A stretch of 64,000 nt of DNA from Phytophthora colocasiae (taxonomy: Eukaryota; Oomycota; Peronosporomycetes; Peronosporales; Peronosporaceae), in NCBI GenBank assembly GCA_018806915.1, contig JAGKQI010000100.1:992001-1056000 (forward strand). The letters run 5' to 3'. The notes under the pieces are model-generated. The model ran no database searches. It was given only the letters and a program-made list of their open reading frames with translations, and was not told the origin of the DNA. The translations under genes and the position numbers were made by a program. Position 1 is the first letter of the stretch; each line of letters begins with the position of its first letter. Positions 13,521 to 22,730 of this stretch are shown here, piece after piece.

Positions 13521-13537
13521 TTTTGCCGTGACCGGTG
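13521..13537 (-). repeat. Right terminal inverted repeat of Harbinger
   Basis: TTTTGCCGTGACCGGTG mirrors the left end. GGTAAACCGTTTACC and related motifs lie just inside at about 13499..13516. Confidence 0.72.
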
Positions 13538-13662
13538 GGGATGCTCTGACAGCAGTACTCTTGGTGTCTTGCACGGCAAGGTCGGCTGTCAGAAGGAGTA
13601 CGTACGAAGCGTACACGCACTGCTACCTGGTGCGCTATAACTTTTTGAAATTAATTGTTATT

Positions 13663-14603
13663 AGAGACCTTTCGGAGCGGATGTTGGTTGTTGGTTGCGG
13701 GAACGACACGCGTAAAAGGTGCAAAATTATAGCTGCTTACTAATCACTTCCGGCCACGACCTTTCGTTCCAACATCCATGTTGGAAATACCGCCAACGGA
13801 GGCCTCGTATCCCACAACGATGTAGGTTGTGGAAATCTGTCTATGATGAAATTCTCCAGTTTTTGATGTAGAAGAGCTGCACTAAGTTCTACAGGTCTAG
13901 CCTCGCACCGCTCGAAGATCGCAAAGAATTCGAACTCGATCATGGCGCTCTCCACACTCTCCCCCGCGCTATCGTCTGGGCAAGAGGCGACCGCGCTAGA
14001 CACAAACTACAAGAACGGAGGTGCGGATGACGGAGATGATCACTCGGCAAACGAAATTATCCCCGCTGTGGATCGCTCTGCTACACTCCCCAAGCGATTT
14101 GGCCCCGATGAAGACTACTTACACGCCATCCAGGTGAACAAGGACATGCCCTTTAAGGCAAAGTTTGGCAGCATCAGAAAAGCATGGCTGCTGCTGGTAC
14201 GCTTAATGGAAGTCCAAACTTTAATCAGTAATAGATCTGTAAGCTGCATCAGTTTATCGCATTTAAATCTGTAGTCTTCGAGCGCATTTGCATCGGGCTA
14301 AAGCGAGAGTCAGGGACAAGGGGCCGCTCTACCGAAGGCCTGACCAGCAAAGCAGCACACAAGGCGTGATCGTGTGAGCTGCCAAGCCCCTCGTTCGTGG
14401 TCTAGTTACTCGTTGCATGATCCTTTGGTCGCGCTGTTCTTCGAGTGTCTGAGCTTAGGTGATAAAGAGTCACGAAGAGCCGTTCCCACATCTAAAGAGC
14501 TCCGAAAGAAAAAAAGCATTTGCAGGTTGCGGGTTGCACGAACGCGACAGTTGTACTCGCTGTTCCCGCAACCAACAACCAACATCCGCTCCGAAAGGTC
14601 TCT
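13663..14603. mobile_element. 941 bp TIR element with ATT target duplication
   Basis: The ends are inverted repeats of about 40 bp: AGAGACCTTTCGGAGCGG at 13663, continuing through GTTGGTTGTTGGTTGCGGGAAC, and its reverse complement ending at 14603. ATT precedes (13660..13662) and follows (14604..14606). The undisturbed intron in the intact gene copy reads GTTATTGTA, with a single ATT, so this is a direct empty-site proof of insertion and a 3 bp duplication. A 3 bp duplication fits PIF/Harbinger-type mobilisation, though the ends differ from the element next door. It has no complete transposase, so it is non-autonomous. Confidence 0.88.
13942..14274 (+). CDS. Unassigned 110-residue frame in the 941 bp element
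   Basis: An open frame inside the TIR element. Residues about 50-90 (KRFGPDEDYLHAIQVNKDMP, then FKAKFGSIRKAWLLLVRLM) have a pattern like the N-terminal helices of Myb/SANT-like proteins carried by oomycete DNA transposons. The frame then runs into unrelated sequence and stops. It is best read as a fragment of an accessory transposon gene left after internal deletion. No function is claimed. Confidence 0.35.
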   Translation: MALSTLSPALSSGQEATALDTNYKNGGADDGDDHSANEIIPAVDRSATLPKRFGPDEDYLHAIQVNKDMPFKAKFGSIRKAWLLLVRLMEVQTLISNRSVSCISLSHLNL

Positions 14604-14731
14604 ATTGTAGTTTTCGACATGTACATGTAGTGAACTGGACAAGAACAAAGGGCTATCAAGTCAGTCATGTCAAAGAGCGCTTCGAGCTGCAGGAAGCCAA
14701 CCGTCAACAGCAAAGAGAGGGAAAGGCATGA

Positions 14732-15081
14732 AGCAATGGACAAATTTTGGGGGTGAAAGCCGTTAGCAGTCTTTCAACGTGAAGAGCAGGAAGGAAAGAC
14801 TCGACCTCGTTGTCATTTTAAAAAGATGAGCATGTGCCTGTCCGGAGGCTAAGTATCGTTGTCTAATGCGTTGCGATCATCTCCATCTCCATGATACTTA
14901 CTGGGTGTTTCGGAAAACTGCCATCGTGAGCGGCGCGGAGAGTTCGGATCGAGGTTAGACGCAAGTGACATTACTGCGTTCCATCACCCAAACTTCGTTC
15001 CGACCATTCCTTCATTACCTTCACGTTTCATTCGTACATTCCCTCCATTGGTGTCAAGTGCAACGTACCAGTTGATCAAGA
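14732..15081. promoter_or_regulatory. Upstream region of CAP-1, left arm
   Basis: No gene. The same sequence with small differences occurs mirrored at about 53723..54081. The stretch TCATTCGTACATTCCCTCC just before the start region loosely resembles the oomycete initiator pattern. It separates the TRIAP1 remnant from CAP-1. Confidence 0.4.
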
Positions 15082-15657
15082 ATGCAGCCAAACGACTACC
15101 TCGCCTCTATGCTCGAACGCGTGAATCAAGAACGCGCTACAAAACACCTCCCTCCTCTCCGTATGCATAGCAAACTGCAGGCGGCAGCTCAACGTCAAGC
15201 CGATGACATGGCTGCGAACAACTTCATGGGGCACCAGGGCTCCGATGGTTCCAAGATGGCACAACGAGCTGTTCAGGCGGGTTTCTCGGGTGGAGCTATC
15301 GCCGAGAACGTGGCTGCCGGGCAGAAGAATGTGGACGCAGTGGTTAACTCGTGGATGAAATCACCAGGCCATCGTCGGAATATCCTCGGGGACTACACGG
15401 TGTTCGGTGCAGCGTACGCGTACAACAGCGCTAGTAAGTACAAACACTCATGGGCGCAAGTGTTTGGAAAGGGGGGTAACGACGATATCGACGACGAGAA
15501 TGACATCCCATGGACAAGCACCGGTCACGACTTTAGTCCTGAATCCACAGAGGAAGACTCGACTAGCGAACCGGATTTGACGCGTCAGAATGGACACGAA
15601 GAGGAAAGGACGATGAGGATAGTCACGTGCACTGGTTGCTGGTGCTTTTGGATCTAG
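15082..15657 (+). CDS. CAP/SCP domain protein (CAP-1), left copy
   Basis: 191 residues with a CAP (PR-1/SCP) domain at about 5-135: YLASMLERVNQERATKHLPPL, the FMGHQGSDGS and IAENVAAGQ blocks, SWMKSPGHRRNIL and YKHSWAQVFGKG. No signal peptide is visible, unlike the neighbour CAP-2, so it is either unconventionally exported, intracellular, or missing a 5' exon I cannot find. The tail is acidic and ends in a Cys/Trp-rich stretch (CTGCWCFWI). It is tail to tail with CAP-2, 78 bp apart. The right-arm copy (53147..53722) differs at two residues, both near position 40. CAP proteins of plant pathogens are often sterol-binding or secreted; its role here is unknown. Confidence 0.85.
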   Translation: MQPNDYLASMLERVNQERATKHLPPLRMHSKLQAAAQRQADDMAANNFMGHQGSDGSKMAQRAVQAGFSGGAIAENVAAGQKNVDAVVNSWMKSPGHRRNILGDYTVFGAAYAYNSASKYKHSWAQVFGKGGNDDIDDENDIPWTSTGHDFSPESTEEDSTSEPDLTRQNGHEEERTMRIVTCTGCWCFWI

Positions 15658-15735
15658 TCCAGTGTGCATGAATATGGGTTATATATTGCTTTGAGAGGTT
15701 CTGTTCGTCCCTTGTTGTGTGTAAAAGGTAGAATT

Positions 15736-16392
15736 CTACACTGCAGTAGCTTGTTGCGCAGTAGCATTCACGTCGTTCTGTAACACCACAGCGGGGATAT
15801 CCGTCGGATCTGTCGTGGCATTCAGAGTTGGGGTCGGAGTGTCATTGTACTCGACGTCCTCGAAGTTGCAGGACTCGGTGCTTCCCTTGCCGAAGTTCTG
15901 CGTCCAATAGTGACGGTACGTGCTGCCACTGTTGTAGGCGTAGGCGGTGCCAAGCATAGTGTAGTCTCCCAGGATGTTGGCGCGATGACCGGGAGAGTTC
16001 ATCCAGGACTTCATGACAGCATCCACGTTCACTTGACCAGCAGCAACGTTTTCCGCCACTCGCGTCCACTTGTAACCTGCAGCTGTGACTCGCATGGACA
16101 TCGTTGATCCGTCCGATCCGGTGTGGCTCATGTAGTTCTTGGACGCCATGTCGACCGAGTGACCCTTTGAAGCGGACATCAGCTTCGTGTTCAAACAGAG
16201 AGGACGAAGTCCTTGAGCTGCACGTTGAGCATTAACACTGGCCAACATACTACCCGCGTACTGACTGGTGGACGTATACGTGGCCGCAAGGTTTCGTGAT
16301 TCATGGCGGAGGTTGTCTGCAGTGGCGTTCTCTGTTGAGATAGCACCGAGGAAGAGCACAAAGGCCAGCGAAGTCTTGGAGAAAGAAATCAT
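15736..16392 (-). CDS. Secreted CAP/SCP domain protein (CAP-2), left copy
   Basis: 218 residues. I start at the second ATG (16392) because the protein then opens with a signal peptide (MISFSKTSLAFVLFLGAIST), whereas the upstream ATG adds a Ser/Thr-rich leader. The CAP domain spans about 40-175: YAGSMLASVNAQRAAQGLRPL, HSVDMASKNYMSHTGSDGS, AENVAAGQ, SWMNSPGHRANIL and HYWTQNFGKG. A Thr-rich acidic tail follows. The protein is probably secreted. The right-arm copy has a handful of substitutions, several in the tail. It belongs to the PR-1/CAP superfamily; lipid or sterol binding is known for some members, the role here is inferred only. Confidence 0.88.
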   Translation of the reverse strand: MISFSKTSLAFVLFLGAISTENATADNLRHESRNLAATYTSTSQYAGSMLASVNAQRAAQGLRPLCLNTKLMSASKGHSVDMASKNYMSHTGSDGSTMSMRVTAAGYKWTRVAENVAAGQVNVDAVMKSWMNSPGHRANILGDYTMLGTAYAYNSGSTYRHYWTQNFGKGSTESCNFEDVEYNDTPTPTLNATTDPTDIPAVVLQNDVNATAQQATAV

Positions 16393-16692
16393 CGTTCGGT
16401 GTGGGGCGTTAGTGTTGCTGGTGGAGTTGGCTGTTGCACTGCAAGTTGATGAATGAGTTGTTGGTCGAGATGAAGAAGACACAAGGACATCAATTCACGA
16501 TGCCATTTTCATTCCTTCGCGTACTTCAATTCATTCCTTCGCGTACTTCAACAGTATCCAAGCGGGATACTTGCAGTATATTTAGGCGCTTTCATTGGAG
16601 CTGGTGCCGATATCTAAGGCTTATTGCCTCCAAACCTTACCTGATCTCCAGTAATAACCTGAACCAGACTGTAGACCCAACGTATATTGGGT

Positions 16693-18380
16693 CTATTCCA
16701 AGGCGTAAAAGTAGACGTGGTCCCCTCCTCCGTCTATTGCTGACTGCTGCACTATGCTGTCCAAATACTGCATGGCTGGTGCTGAGAGTGAATTGATAAC
16801 GATCGTCTGTGAAGCTCCTCTGGAGATGCGACCCGTGTACTCTGAATAGTAGAAACTCTGCTGGAGTTCGTTCGTGTCGCCATCATCCGATTCGAGAACG
16901 ATTCCACGAGGCCAACTACAGCAGTAAAAAGATAATTATCAACAAGTGCAACAAAGGGGTTAAATCAACAACACGAGACAAAACCAGCGTAACAAACCTC
17001 AGCATTGAGTTGGCAGTGCCACCAACGACCACTTGGCGCTGGAAATCTCGACGTAAAGCTCTTGCCACAGTATTTGTGTTGCTCTCGCACCAGTAGAGAT
17101 ACCTTTGAATAAACATCGTTAGATCAGATCCCAACATTAACCAGACTATCAGGGCTTACTTGGAGTCGACAGCAATACCGTCCAGCCTCGTCATTGATGA
17201 TCGTGTCACAATTCGACGTATCTCCACATCAGGAGCAACGATAGAAGCGTCATCTGGAAGACGATTAGTTTGCTGACGGACTGGCATGGGTTTGCCAAAA
17301 CGCGCTTCGAAGATTCGACCAGTTTTCTCAGTGAAGAAAAGAATTTGGGCCGTGCAGTCCATGGCCAAACCTCGTGGCGATCTCAAACCACTTAGAACTA
17401 CTTCTGCGGGCAGTGGGGAAGTGATGGACGTGCTGGGTGGAGGCAACTGAATGCTGGAGATGGATCCTTTATCCTCGAGTGAGTACAAGAGAGACACTCG
17501 TCCTTCCCCAGAGTCTTCAATCCTGTTCAGCACTAAGCCACGCACACTCCAGCAGTGACGCTGCAGCACCTCGATAGCACTCGATTGCAAACTGCTTCGG
17601 TATATCGTACCATCCGCTGAATTGGACCAGTACAACCACTCTTGTCCTTGGTGATCGTCGACTGTTAGAGCGTGAGGGAGGACGAAGCTAGTGTCGATGT
17701 CGACCCGCTCTACGATGGGCAAAGGAGTTCCAGAAGCCAGCATCTCATTGTAGTTGAGAGCGATTCCAGTCATTGAGCCGTGATTAGTTCGGATACTGCA
17801 GTCGTCTCCACTCAAAAGATCAAGTTGGAAGCGCAAAGGCAGCCCAACCAGACACTCCACGCGCCCAGGGGACCAAGGAACGATGCTCACACATGACGTA
17901 CTCTTAACCGTCAGCTCCTGTAGATCTTCTCGTGTCTGGCCAAAGTTTGATCCAACCCAAACGACTCGAGCAAGGGCTCCAACAACAACTTTAGTATCAG
18001 AACCATCAGCAGCTTTTGCACTGTTGATAGCTCTCCCATCGCTCCAATAAAGCCGTTCATTGCGTCGATGAAGCGCTAAACCTACGAAACGCGCATATCC
18101 ACTGGATCCTTCGAGTTCTGTCTGCGTTCCATCGCGTCCGTCGATAGAGAAGATAGAGCCGCCACTTTGTTGGCGAAAATACACAGTGGAAGACGAAGTC
18201 TAGCAACGAAAGTACAAACCACAGCGTTATTGACTGAGCTAAGTGGATCAACGAGAACACAATGGCTCTTACACCGACAACTGTGCTATAGGAGAGCAGC
18301 CACCACGTAACTATGAACGGCAGACTCCATGGTCGCAATGCACGCCTCAGCATTGCAAGTCGCGACCTTTTGGAGAGCAT
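16693..18380 (-). CDS. YWTD (LDLR class B) beta-propeller protein, left copy
   Basis: Four exons on the minus strand: 18380..18273, 18199..17160, 17102..16998 and 16915..16693. All introns are GT-AG and every join keeps the frame, giving 491 residues. The N-terminus is basic then hydrophobic (FIVTWWLL), a signal peptide or anchor. The rest contains repeated LDL-receptor class B blocks: RLYWSDGR, WLYWSNSADGTIYR, RSPRGLAMDC, RLDGIAVDSKYLYWCESN, SWPRGIVLE. Such repeats build a six-bladed propeller that binds protein ligands outside the cell. No EGF or cytoplasmic domain is present. The right copy (50448..52133) has the same exon structure. Splicing at the second and third introns is supported by the propeller motifs they rejoin. 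Confidence 0.85.
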
Positions 18381-18484
18381 CGTGAAAGATATCAACACGT
18401 ATCAAGTGGGCGATTCCTCCATTCCTTAGACGAATTTCTTCCTCTCGTACACGTATCAACGATATAAAAACTTACTCAAGGACT

Positions 18485-19409
18485 TCAAGGGTGCTCGCGA
18501 CGCTGCAACGCCGCCAGAATCAGTGCCATTAGCTGGTTTTGCTCCTCTGCGAGCCTCAACTGCTTGTCTTGACGATCCAGCACCTTCGCAAACCGATCAT
18601 CAATGAGTTTCTCGAGCTTCGACAAGTCTGTATTTCCCCCAGAGTGAGCGTCTTCGGATTCAACAGGTTGAGCTACAGCAGATGCAGTTGCGGTAGCTGT
18701 AAAACCCTGTGAGGTCTCCATCACCTGGGTTGACGTGTCAGTGACGTTTCCAGTACCAGCAACGGCTGGCGAAGCAGTCGAAGAAGTTGGAGACGCGACT
18801 TCTGTCGTCTGCGTAGGAGCTGCAGTCGAGGCCGACGATACCGAGGGTTCAGGTGTTAGTGAGACTTGTGCAGGAGCTGGGGCGATGGCTGTCAACGACG
18901 TTGAGGGTGGACTTGTGAGGGATAACCGAGGCTTCTTCGCTGGTGTTTGATACTCCGGACTCGGCCTTGACTGACGCGGCGACTCGTTCATCATGGCTTC
19001 GTGGGTCTCACCGCTCCAGTACGCATCCATTAGAGCCACGCACATTGGTTCCGGCGAGAGACCAGCATGGTAAGCCAGCCATTTCTTCTTTATCACCTTC
19101 AGCTAGAAAGGGTTAACGGCCAGAAGACAGGTTAACCTCTCATTCACGAAATGACCACAAAATACCACCCCCTCGTTCGACGCAAGGCTGCTGTACCTTA
19201 TTGCGGCATTGCTGCACAGACACTTCGTCTCCATTGTTCAGCTCCGTGAGCTGAGCCGCCACCTTCGGCCACGAGTGTCGCGTCAGCTTGCTGCCTCTAG
19301 CACTGGGATCCGAGTACGTCTCAAACCTCAGCCGCAGGAGGTTCTCGACCAGGGGCTCCGTCCACACGATGCAGTTTCCGTCAGAAGGCGGACGTCCGCG
19401 AGGCTTCAT
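18485..19409 (-). CDS. Myb/SANT-like protein, left copy
   Basis: Two exons, 19409..19197 and 19102..18485, around a 94 bp GT-AG intron give 276 residues. The N-terminal 90 residues resemble a Myb/SANT-like DNA-binding domain: IVWTEPLVENLLRLRFETYS, RHSWPKVAAQLTEL, and after the splice LKVIKKKWLAYHAGL. The middle is Ser/Thr/Pro/Ala-rich and the C-terminus is a coiled coil (KLEKLIDDRFAKVLDRQDKQ). This fits a DNA-binding regulator that self-associates. The right copy starts with four extra residues (MTTTLKPRG); here the matching start is MKPRG. It lies head to head with the VPS9-like gene, about 150 bp apart, so they may share a promoter. Confidence 0.72.
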
Positions 19410-19562
19410 AGTCGGGGAAAAGGGTTAAATGAATGGTTCCATTAAAACTAACCGTTACGGCATTGATCTATTTAACTTGACATTTAACTTACCAAGCCAA
19501 AAGTAGCATTCGCTAGTAGTAATGTCAAAGTGAGGCATAAATCGCTACTTTTGCGGTTAATC

Positions 19563-20073
19563 ATGGATCTGGAGGAAGAGCTCATGGACTTGGCCAGCAA
19601 CGAGCTGGCCTACATGCCGTCCACTACGGTTCATTCCTCACCACGCCGATCTCTAACCTCATCTGTATCTCCTGCACCTACTACCGCGTTGGTGCAGCAA
19701 GTGGCCGAGCAATTATTGTCCCAGGCGACACAGCATCTCTGTCTCCGGCAGGACCAAAAGCTGAATAACCCCTATACACCAATAACCCCTCGTTCAGATG
19801 AGGAACTGCTCACTGCTGAACAATTGCAATACTTGGCAGAGGAAGATGCACGTGTGGAACGACGGAATAGAGTGGTGAAGGAGCTCACGGCTGCAAGACA
19901 AACAGCAATCAACCGGAGACTGGATAGTTTCGTTCTGAAGACGCGAAGCTGGAACGGCTGTCACAAGTCTGCGAGGAGATTGATCGAGCGATCAAGTTAT
20001 TCTACGAGTCTCAACCAGAAGAGCATCAACCTGTTCCGGAGCAGTTGAATATGTACGTGGATCCAAAACATTG
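19563..20073 (+). pseudogene. VPS9-like gene with large internal deletion
   Basis: The first 138 or so codons match the intact right-arm gene (47850..49268), starting at MDLEEELMDLAS. After VLK the sequence jumps directly to ACGCGAAGCTGGAACG, which in the intact gene lies near the C-terminus (YAKLERLSQVCEEID). About 900 bp is lost and the frame is shifted, so the conserved end is not translated. The junction has no obvious microhomology. The right-arm copy is therefore the working one. Confidence 0.85.
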
Positions 20074-20325
20074 TATGATGTGAGAGCTAAATACTTATTT
20101 ATTGACTTTACTCATATACATGTATGTAGAACGACGGACGACTTGTGTGCTTTGCTGAGCTTCATCCTCGCATCGGCTCCTTCGTCGTGTTTGCACATGT
20201 TCACGCAGTTGGCAGTGCTGGGGAGTTTCACCCCGCAGTCGATAGCAAACGGGCGGCAAGGCTTCGCGTTGGCTACTTGCGCGACTGCCGTCCACCACCT
20301 GCTGAAACTGCGGTGAACATCACTT

Positions 20326-21078
20326 TTACTCTTCCATCGGCGCCTCCTCCGTCTCGGTCTTCGAGTTGGCTGTGGTCGCCTTCTGCTTCTGCTTCTGCTT
20401 CTGCTTCTGCTGTCCCTGGTCCAGCTTCAGTTGCTGCTGTTGCTGCTGTTTGATGGCCTTCTTCTGCGCCGCGCCGAAGGGCGTCTGCTGCCACAGCGCC
20501 TCGAACTCGTCGGGTGAGCCGCTCGAACACACGGCCTCGTGCTGACCTTTATCGTCGGGACCCGAGCGGTTCCACGTCCTGCGCAGCGTTTTGCCTTCAA
20601 CCTGGCGCTCGTGCACAGCTTTGAGGCGACCAGTTGAGTCTTCGTAGCGACGGCGTGTGCTGGTCACTTGTCGCCCCTTGTCGTCCAGGACGGATGAGCT
20701 GCTGAAGGAGTAGGACGAGAAGGCACGACGGTGAAGGTCGATCTCGTTGGTGCGTTTGTTCGGGTCGTTGTCACGGGCGATCTTGGCTGCTGCTGATGCG
20801 ACAGTCTCCTTGTCCATCGGTACTTGCTGCACAGGCGTCTCGCTTTGCTGCTGCGTCGCCGGTTGTTGTTGTTGCTCGCGCGCCAGCACCGGCAGGTCTC
20901 GGAAGAAGTCGTCGTCGTCCTGGTTGTTGGGTGCCAGGAGCATCTCGTTGTTCATGTCGAACGGGAAGCGCGGGCGGCTCATGAGGTCGGTCATGTGCTC
21001 GAGCTCCATCATGGACTGCTCCAGCGACGACATGGGGTGCCAGAAGCGCGGTCGGACGAGATCCCACGAGCTGAACAT
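20326..21078 (-). CDS. MLF-family protein, copy 1
   Basis: 250 residues, single exon. The family match is the MLF1-interacting region at about 115-200: SFSSSSVLDDKGRQVTSTRR, YEDSTGRLKAVHERQVEGK, and SGSPDEFEALWQQTPF. The N-terminus is Met/Pro/Phe-rich with an acidic DDDDFF patch, followed by Gln-rich tracts; the C-terminus is a QK repeat. Myeloid leukaemia factor proteins act in the nucleus and cytoplasm with chaperones and transcription regulators; here the role is unknown. Four nearly identical copies lie in the window. This one has a shorter QK repeat and LKLDQ instead of LELDQ. It is the downstream neighbour of wrbA copy 1 on the same strand. Confidence 0.8.
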   Translation of the reverse strand: MFSSWDLVRPRFWHPMSSLEQSMMELEHMTDLMSRPRFPFDMNNEMLLAPNNQDDDDFFRDLPVLAREQQQQPATQQQSETPVQQVPMDKETVASAAAKIARDNDPNKRTNEIDLHRRAFSSYSFSSSSVLDDKGRQVTSTRRRYEDSTGRLKAVHERQVEGKTLRRTWNRSGPDDKGQHEAVCSSGSPDEFEALWQQTPFGAAQKKAIKQQQQQQLKLDQGQQKQKQKQKQKATTANSKTETEEAPMEE

Positions 21079-21603
21079 GGTCGGTTAGTCTTGATAGGGA
21101 GGATTTGGTTTGGTTTGGGCTTAACTAGCCTTGGCTTGTTTGTTGGCTTTGCGTTGTAGTTGGCAAATTCGGAAATGACACTTGAGGCAAAGTAGCTTTT
21201 TGCGATCTTTCACTTCAACTTTTGCGTCTGGTTATGTTCTCGAAGGGTATCGAACGTGCAACAAACTCCTTTGGACTGGTTACCAGTAACAGTTTCTCGA
21301 ATGTGCTAGCAAACGAGAAGATCATCAAGGGTCAACGGCACGAGGCTACAAGTTCCGGGCACAGCCAAGAGAGAATCCATAGCAAGTAAATACCAAGTCA
21401 TCAGTGGCAGATAAACAAAATCCGGTGCTAGTGGCTGGGCTTCAGGCATACCATACCAGACGTCTTGCAATCAGTACTTGATAATAGACTAGTCTGATCT
21501 CTCTCTCCGATCGTGGCTTTATGAACAATCATACCAAGTCCGATTGTGATATGACGTTCTGTGCTGCATAAGGTAGGTATGAACTCTACCAGCATATCAT
21601 ATA
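21079..21603. promoter_or_regulatory. Upstream region of MLF copy 1
   Basis: No gene. This is the shared upstream block of the MLF genes. It includes the palindrome ACTGGTTACCAGT (21275..21287), lacks about 17 bp next to it that copies 2-4 have, and ends in a segment (from about 21475) that is specific to copies 1 and 2. Confidence 0.5.
21275..21287. promoter_or_regulatory. Conserved palindrome upstream of MLF copy 1
   Basis: ACTGGTTACCAGT is a perfect 13-base inverted repeat about 200 bp upstream of the start codon. It is kept in all four MLF copies, while bases beside it vary, which suggests a dimeric protein-binding site. Function is inferred. Confidence 0.4.
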
Positions 21604-22276
21604 TCATAGCGCAGCCGTAGCAAAACATAACATAGTATACAATTGATCTGATCTGATCATACAGTGTATACACATGTACTGGCATTGAGGTCCCCATAAT
21701 ACGTACGTGATGATGATGATGAACAAGGAGTGAGTGAGTTGAGTCACTTTCATTCCTAACGGGCCATCAATGGTGCCTGCTCCCCACGGGGAACCGCCAT
21801 GGACCTCTTCCACGTTGAACAGTTCCTTCGCGCGGAAGCCGAGAGGAACGTAGGTCATTCCGTGCGAGACGAAGAAGGTCATCGTTGAAAGACCCGTGGT
21901 CTCTTGGCCAGCCCCCGGCAGGGATGTACTGAAAAAGGTTCCGGCAGTCTTGCCAATTAATGCGCCATCAAACCAGATTTTGCCTGTCGCGTCCATGAGC
22001 GCTTTGGCCTGCTCGGGAAAGACACCAAAGCGCGTGGGGAAGCCAAAGAGGATACCGTCGGCCTCCTTGAGCGTGTTTGGCGTGGCGATAGGGTAGTCCT
22101 TCTTGGGCGGTGCGTGCATCTTCGTCAGGATTTCATCCGACACCGTCTCGGCGAACTGGTAGATGGTACCTCCCCCCCCCCCCCCGGACGGAATCGACGC
22201 CTTCCTTGATAGACTCAGCCAATTTGGCAGCGTGGCCGTGTACGGAGTAGTAAATGATAGCGATGTTTGTGGTCAT
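21604..22276 (-). pseudogene. wrbA-type quinone oxidoreductase, copy 1, frameshifted and truncated
   Basis: The start (22276) and first 34 codons match WrbA (TTNIAIIYYSVHGHAAKLAES). At 22172..22185 a run of 14 C (G on the coding strand) replaces the shorter G-run of copy 4 and shifts the frame. The flavodoxin body resumes in another frame (EADGILFGFPTRFGVFPEQA, GQETTGLSTMTFF). After GTI the normal C-terminus is gone: a deletion of about 230 bp joins the gene to downstream DNA, giving an unrelated tail. WrbA enzymes are FMN-dependent NAD(P)H:quinone reductases acting against oxidative stress. This copy should not make a working enzyme. Confidence 0.85.
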
Positions 22277-22730
22277 CGTAACGTGTTTTGGTTGCGAGTT
22301 GAATTGCAAAATGAACACATGAGCTTATCACAGTCCCGGTAGTGGCGGGCATGCCAGTTGTATATGCAGCCCGTTGTTGACGTGGTCTTCCAGGTCGTCT
22401 GGTACAATGGTACACAGCTTGGCGGCCGTCTTCTACACCCTGTTATGACGGAGTCTACTTGCTTACGCTTTCTAAATCACGTAATCCACACACGTTAGCA
22501 TCCTTTAGTATGATGTTTCGTTCAAGACAACATAATCTACAAACTTGTCCTGGGGCTGTTTCGACCAGCTTCGCTTAGAAGATCTATATATCAACGTTTA
22601 CGTGCGTCCGGTACACTCAGTGCCCTGCACTGCACAGTAGTTGACATGCTCGCCGCTGCCGGGCCTGTGAGTGGCTCATGTGTTCATTTTGCAATTCAAC
22701 TCGCAACCAAAACAGTGACCATGACCACAA
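22277..22730. promoter_or_regulatory. Spacer between head-to-head wrbA copies 1 and 2
   Basis: The inverted repeat continues from each start codon out to GCTCATGTGTTCATTTTGC. The non-repeated core is about 22327..22672. It would contain both promoters. The same core recurs at about 38549..38889 in the same orientation, although the two arms are otherwise mirrored. GATCTATATATCAACG at about 22581 is a possible TATA-like element for the plus-strand copy. Confidence 0.6.

Larger units (their letters stand above)
10793..13537. mobile_element. PIF/Harbinger DNA transposon with two genes
   Basis: The element is bounded by inverted repeats with core CACCGGTCACGG, at 10793..10810 and 13521..13537 (one T/C mismatch just inside). 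Further CGGTAAA/TTTACCG motifs repeat inside each end, probably transposase-binding sites. It carries a DDE transposase (plus) and a Myb/SANT-like accessory gene (minus), arranged tail to tail, the standard two-gene PIF/Harbinger make-up. I could not settle a 3 bp target duplication. The right end lies directly against the truncated TRIAP1/MDM35 copy, so the element sits on the outer edge of the large inverted duplication. The transposase carries a stop codon, so this copy is probably not autonomous. Confidence 0.8.
13573..14731 (+). pseudogene. Broken copy of TRIAP1/MDM35 gene
   Basis: The piece 13573..13629 matches the end of exon 1 of the intact gene at 54082..54432, from the GKVGCQKEY codons to the donor GTGCGC. 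The first 33 or so codons, with the first CX9C motif, are missing, and a 4 bp insertion (CGTA) breaks the frame. Exon 2 resumes at 14629..14731 but has lost two blocks of about 11 bp. Between them the intron is split by a 941 bp transposable element. The gene cannot make the twin-CX9C protein. The truncation point coincides with the outer end of the left arm. Confidence 0.85.

Noticed and set aside
20326..20453. CTTCTG repeat as a microsatellite of special interest
   Set aside because: It is the coding QK repeat of the MLF genes seen on the other strand; length differs by one or two units among copies, which is ordinary.
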